This document shows positions 60,805 through 64,000 of a DNA stretch of 64,000 bases, in pieces. The number at the start of each line of letters is the position of its first letter. Positions within the stretch are counted from its first letter, which is position 1. The DNA comes from Kluyvera ascorbata_C (lineage in GTDB: Bacteria > Pseudomonadota > Gammaproteobacteria > Enterobacterales > Enterobacteriaceae), in contig NZ_JBIQOI010000004.1 in assembly GCF_044197065.1 (NCBI RefSeq), positions 1 through 64,000 of the forward strand, given 5' to 3'. Below the pieces are notes generated by a model, which was not told the DNA's origin, did no database searches, and worked only from the letters and a program-made list of their open reading frames with translations. A program made the position numbers and the translations under genes.

Positions 60805-62309
60805 TCAAAAGCGCAAGATCCCTGCGGTGAATTCGCCTCCAGCGCAAGCGCCACTAGCCCGATTTTCGCACCAACCCATTTCCCTTTTCCCGCGGCAAAA
60901 GGTGGCGTTACCGACTGCCAGGTTCCCCCTTGTTCACACCAGGCGAAACGGCAAATGCCGCCATGGGTGACGCTCACGCTGAACGCGCACGACGCACTAT
61001 TTATCGGTGCAATGACCCGACGGCTCTCGCGCACCACGCCGGCATCGCTCATCCAGCCAGTCACCCAAAGCAACTGATGATGTCCGCCCTGCTTTTCAAG
61101 CAGCAGCGCCGCGTAGCGCTCGCCGTAAATAATCAGGCCGCCGCTGTCGCCATTTCCCGCTGCGTTCAGCGTCAACGCCGTTCGGGCAGTAAATTGCCAC
61201 GCCGGGAATTTTTGCAGGAGCAGATTAGGCTGCCAGTAGAGATGACGTTTATGCTCAGCCTGTACCAGCGGATAACAGCGTAAATTCAGCCGGTGGCTTC
61301 CCGGTAACAGCCAGCCAGGATTAGGGTTCGCCTGCCACTGCCACTGTAAACCCGGCACGCCTCGCGCAAAATCATCATCGGTTTGCGGCAATAGACGTGC
61401 CGATGGCGGCAGACTTGCCGGGCGTGACCAGCGCATCACAGGCTGTCCTTCGCCTTCGTCACCCATCGGTTCACCGATACGCGGCCAACCGTCCTGTTCC
61501 CAGCGCATCGGCTGCAGGTGGACGATACGTCCGTAGAGGTGAGCATCCTGGAAATGCACGAACCAGCATTCGCCGTCGTCCAGCTCCACCCAGCCGCCCT
61601 GATGCGGGCCATTCACCGGCGTATCGCCCTGGAACAGCACGTTTCTGGCCTCCCACGGGCCGGTCATACTGCGGGCGCGCAGCACGGTTTCCCAACCTGT
61701 CTCCACGCTGCCCGCCGGAGCGAAAATGTAATACCAGCCGTCGCGCTTGTAGACCTTCGGCCCTTCGAGCGTCGGCTGGTCACAGCTACCGTCATAGATG
61801 ATACGCCCTTCGCCTCGCAGGGAAGTGCCGTCCGGCGACATGGCAAACAGCTGCAGCTTGTGCTTAATGCCGCTGCGGCTATGGGCAAAAGCATGCACCA
61901 GCCAGGCATCGCCGTTGTCATCCCAGAACGGACAAGGATCAATCCAGCCTTTCGCCGGTTGTACACAGTACGGCGCGCTCCATTGCCCCCAGGGATCGTC
62001 GGTCTGGCACATAAATATGCCCTCATCCGGCGTGCTAAAAAACACCCACAGCTTGTTGTCATGCCAGCGAATTGACGGTGCCCATACGCCTTTTCCTGGC
62101 TGATACTCGTCGTAGCCGGGCAGCGGCAGCGCGTCAAAGACGTGGTTGATAATCTGCCAGTTGACCAGATCCGTTGAATGCAGAATAGGCAACGCGGGCA
62201 TATGGTTAAAGCTTGAGGAGACCATAAAAAAGTCGTCCCCGACCCGAACGATATCCGGGTCGGAATAGTCCGCGCATAAAATCGGGTTTTGATATTCAGA
62301 TTGCGTCAT
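60777..62309 (-). CDS. Glycoside hydrolase family 43 (beta-xylosidase/arabinosidase type)
   Basis: 510 residues with no signal peptide, hence cytoplasmic. A five-bladed propeller with the catalytic base in YSDPDIVRVGDDFF, the pKa-modulating Asp in GWIDPCPFWDDNG, and the general acid Glu in LEGPKVYKRDGW. A C-terminal beta-sandwich domain (about 330-510) follows, as in xylosidases. It probably trims xylo- or arabino-oligosaccharides brought in by the upstream GPH symporter, eleven bases away. Confidence 0.92.
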   Translation of the reverse strand: MTQSEYQNPILCADYSDPDIVRVGDDFFMVSSSFNHMPALPILHSTDLVNWQIINHVFDALPLPGYDEYQPGKGVWAPSIRWHDNKLWVFFSTPDEGIFMCQTDDPWGQWSAPYCVQPAKGWIDPCPFWDDNGDAWLVHAFAHSRSGIKHKLQLFAMSPDGTSLRGEGRIIYDGSCDQPTLEGPKVYKRDGWYYIFAPAGSVETGWETVLRARSMTGPWEARNVLFQGDTPVNGPHQGGWVELDDGECWFVHFQDAHLYGRIVHLQPMRWEQDGWPRIGEPMGDEGEGQPVMRWSRPASLPPSARLLPQTDDDFARGVPGLQWQWQANPNPGWLLPGSHRLNLRCYPLVQAEHKRHLYWQPNLLLQKFPAWQFTARTALTLNAAGNGDSGGLIIYGERYAALLLEKQGGHHQLLWVTGWMSDAGVVRESRRVIAPINSASCAFSVSVTHGGICRFAWCEQGGTWQSVTPPFAAGKGKWVGAKIGLVALALEANSPQGSCAFDYFATDITG

Positions 62310-62319
62310 CTCACTCTCC

Positions 62320-63747
62320 TCAGGCTTTACTCAATTCGCCGTCAAGCGCTTGCGGCTCTGCGGCTGTCGCCGGGGAACCTGCCTGCTGGCGAGCGGAGAG
62401 GTCACGTTGAATTGCTGCCATTTTCTGGTCATCGAGCTTATAGAAGCGCGATAACCACCACAGCACCAGGTAAGAGAGCGATGGCCCAAGGGTCAGCAGC
62501 CCAACGATGCCCATGGTCGCCATCGGCGTTTGTTCACTGACGCCCGCCTGGTAGCCAAACAGCCCCAGCGAGAATCCCACCACCGCGCCCGCAACCGCCA
62601 TCCCCATTTTCAACGCGAACAGGTTGCCAGAATACGAGAGCCCGGTAATACGGCGGCCAAACTTCCACTCGCCGTAGTCGGCGGCGTTAGCCATCATGTT
62701 CCACTTAAACGGTTGATACATCTGGTGGAAGAAGCCGACGAGGAAATAGAGCGGGAACACCACCGGTAGCCAGGTTGGCGGTACGAAGAACATCACCACG
62801 CCCACCGCCACCAGCAGCAGGTTGATATTTTTAAACAGTGAAACCGCGCGATAACGCTTCGCCAGCCAGCCCGCGGCGATGCTGCCGATAATGGTGCCGA
62901 CCACGCTTGTCGAAACAAAGGCCGATTTCATCGCCGTACCCGCCGCCGACTCCACGCCCCCCATCATCAGATAGGTGGCGTAATAAAGCGTGGCGGCACT
63001 GCGCATCACGCCCGCCATGCTGGAGAAGAAGGTAATGATCGCCACGATCCGCCACTGATCGTTAGCCAGCAGCGAACGCAGATCCTCACGAATACTGCCC
63101 TGCTGTTCAACCGCAGGCGCTACGCGCTCTTTGGTCGAGAAGAAGCAAAATGCGAGCATGACGATGGCAATCAATCCCATGATGCCCATGGTGGCCTGGA
63201 AGCCGAACTGCTTATCCTCTTTGCCCAGATAATCGACCAGGAACAGCGTCGCGACCGAGACCATCAGCCCGGCAACAGAGGAGATCGTAAAGCGATAGGA
63301 CTGCGCCGACAGACGATCTTTTTCATCGCGCGTGATCACCCCGCCCAGCGCGCAGTAAGGAATGTTGATAAAGGTGTAACACAGCATCAGCAGGGTGTAG
63401 GTCAGGTAGGCATAAACCAGCTTACCTGATGCGCCGAAAGCTGGCGTGGTAAAGGTCATCACCGCCAGCACGGCGTAGGGAATAGCGAACCAGATTAGCC
63501 ACGGGCGGAAGTGGCCCCAGCGGGTTTTTACCCGGTCGGCGACGATGCCGGTCAGCGGGTCGGTGATGGCGTCCAGCACGCGGGTCACCAGGAACATCAC
63601 CCCTACCGCCGCCGCGGAGAGGCCGTAAATATCCGTATAAAACCAGGTCAAAAACATCGTTACAGAAGAGTAGACGATGCCGCAAGCGGCGTCGCCCATG
63701 CCATATCCCAGCTTTTCTGCGATAGACAATTTGCTGTCATTTGCCAC
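62320..63747 (-). CDS. GPH-family glycoside/pentoside:cation symporter
   Basis: 475 residues from a GTG with the excellent ribosome-binding site GGAGG eight bases upstream; the ORF extension to 63843 is discounted. Twelve membrane helices. The signatures of the glycoside-pentoside-hexuronide family are clear: EKLGYGMGDAACG near the N-terminus, DAITDPLTGIVADRVKTRWGHFRPW after helix 2, and a YGEWKFGRRITGLSYS loop. It is similar to E. coli YagG, which is also paired with a GH43 xylosidase gene. It imports xylosides or related oligosaccharides. Confidence 0.93.
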   Translation of the reverse strand: MANDSKLSIAEKLGYGMGDAACGIVYSSVTMFLTWFYTDIYGLSAAAVGVMFLVTRVLDAITDPLTGIVADRVKTRWGHFRPWLIWFAIPYAVLAVMTFTTPAFGASGKLVYAYLTYTLLMLCYTFINIPYCALGGVITRDEKDRLSAQSYRFTISSVAGLMVSVATLFLVDYLGKEDKQFGFQATMGIMGLIAIVMLAFCFFSTKERVAPAVEQQGSIREDLRSLLANDQWRIVAIITFFSSMAGVMRSAATLYYATYLMMGGVESAAGTAMKSAFVSTSVVGTIIGSIAAGWLAKRYRAVSLFKNINLLLVAVGVVMFFVPPTWLPVVFPLYFLVGFFHQMYQPFKWNMMANAADYGEWKFGRRITGLSYSGNLFALKMGMAVAGAVVGFSLGLFGYQAGVSEQTPMATMGIVGLLTLGPSLSYLVLWWLSRFYKLDDQKMAAIQRDLSARQQAGSPATAAEPQALDGELSKA

Positions 63748-63900
63748 GAGAATGTCCTCCGGAATTGAAGAGGCTTCAATGTAGGAGGATGCCCATAACA
63801 ATCCTATTGTCATTTTTCGTACTGGTATTACGTTTTCTGGCAACTGCGGAAGTTGTCACATAACTGGATGATTTGTCATACCGCTTTCATTTTTGTGACC

Positions 63901-64000
63901 TTAAACCAGCCGGAACACCGAGATCGCCGACTTCAACTCACCGGTATGATGCTGCTGTTGCTGCGCCACCTGAATGGTCTGCGCCACATGCTGTGCGTTC
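63901..64000 (-). CDS. Probable methyl-accepting chemotaxis protein, 3' end
   Basis: The last 33 codons, cut by the window edge, end in ...LKSAISVFRLV. The glutamine-rich stretch followed by a (V/I)xVF(R/K)L tail is typical of the C-terminal end of chemotaxis receptor signalling domains. The identity of the receptor cannot be told. Confidence 0.55.
   Translation of the reverse strand, partial: NAQHVAQTIQVAQQQQHHTGELKSAISVFRLV

Noticed and set aside
39310..64000. Search for integrase, CRISPR array, or a second copy of the pheV 3' end
   Set aside because: None found by eye; a computed repeat search would be needed to exclude a degraded attachment site.

Overview
The window is a chromosomal segment from a member of the Enterobacteriaceae. 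From the left edge to the tRNA-Phe gene (pheV) it follows the conserved E. coli-type backbone tktA-loiP-speB-speA-yqgB-metK-galP-sprT-endA-rsmE-gshB-yqgE-ruvX-yggR-yggS-yggT-yggU-rdgB-hemW-yggN-yggL-trmB-mutY-yggX-mltC-nupG-speC-yqgA-pheV, and it resumes with gss-yghU-yghW-yghZ-yqhA. The REP-type intergenic palindromes and the complete citrate lyase operon point to a Klebsiella/Enterobacter/Leclercia-like genus; the species cannot be fixed from sequence reading alone.

Left half (1-25.8 kb): housekeeping genes for polyamine synthesis (speA, speB), S-adenosylmethionine synthesis (metK), galactose uptake (galP with two GalR/GalS-type operators and a CRP site), glutathione synthesis, rRNA and tRNA methylation, nucleotide and DNA quality control (rdgB, mutY), murein turnover (mltC) and nucleoside uptake (nupG). 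Two additions interrupt the backbone: an OprD-type porin beside loiP, and an orphan CsgD-like regulator with a long AT-rich upstream region between ruvX and yggR.

Citrate block (25.9-35.9 kb): between nupG and speC lies an eight-gene operon (2-hydroxycarboxylate transporter, FAH-family protein, citC, citD, citE, citF, citX, citG) with a divergent CitA/CitB-type two-component system. It can import citrate, build the citrate lyase prosthetic group and split citrate to acetate and oxaloacetate. No oadGAB pump is present; the FAH-family enzyme is a reasonable candidate for the oxaloacetate decarboxylase step. Helically phased AT-rich direct repeats in the divergent promoter are candidate response-regulator sites.

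Region right of pheV (39.4-53.5 kb): accessory DNA holding a SymE-like toxin gene with a structured leader; a full type 1 fimbrial operon (fimAICDFGH) lacking an adjacent invertible switch or FimB/FimE recombinases but preceded by a LuxR-type regulator; a deoxynucleoside kinase; a cysteine-containing mini-ORF; a YeaR-like protein behind a near-perfect NsrR operator; a YdeP-type molybdoenzyme; two small ORFs; and an aminotransferase. The regulator's long AT-rich upstream region has a perfect FNR palindrome and a pair of 63-bp-spaced repeats.

Right end (53.5-64 kb): a glutathionylspermidine module (gss, a CPFS thioredoxin-fold protein, yghU), yghW, yghZ and yqhA, then a three-gene locus of unknown function, a GH43 glycosidase with a GPH-family sugar symporter, and the 3' end of a probable chemotaxis receptor gene cut by the window edge.
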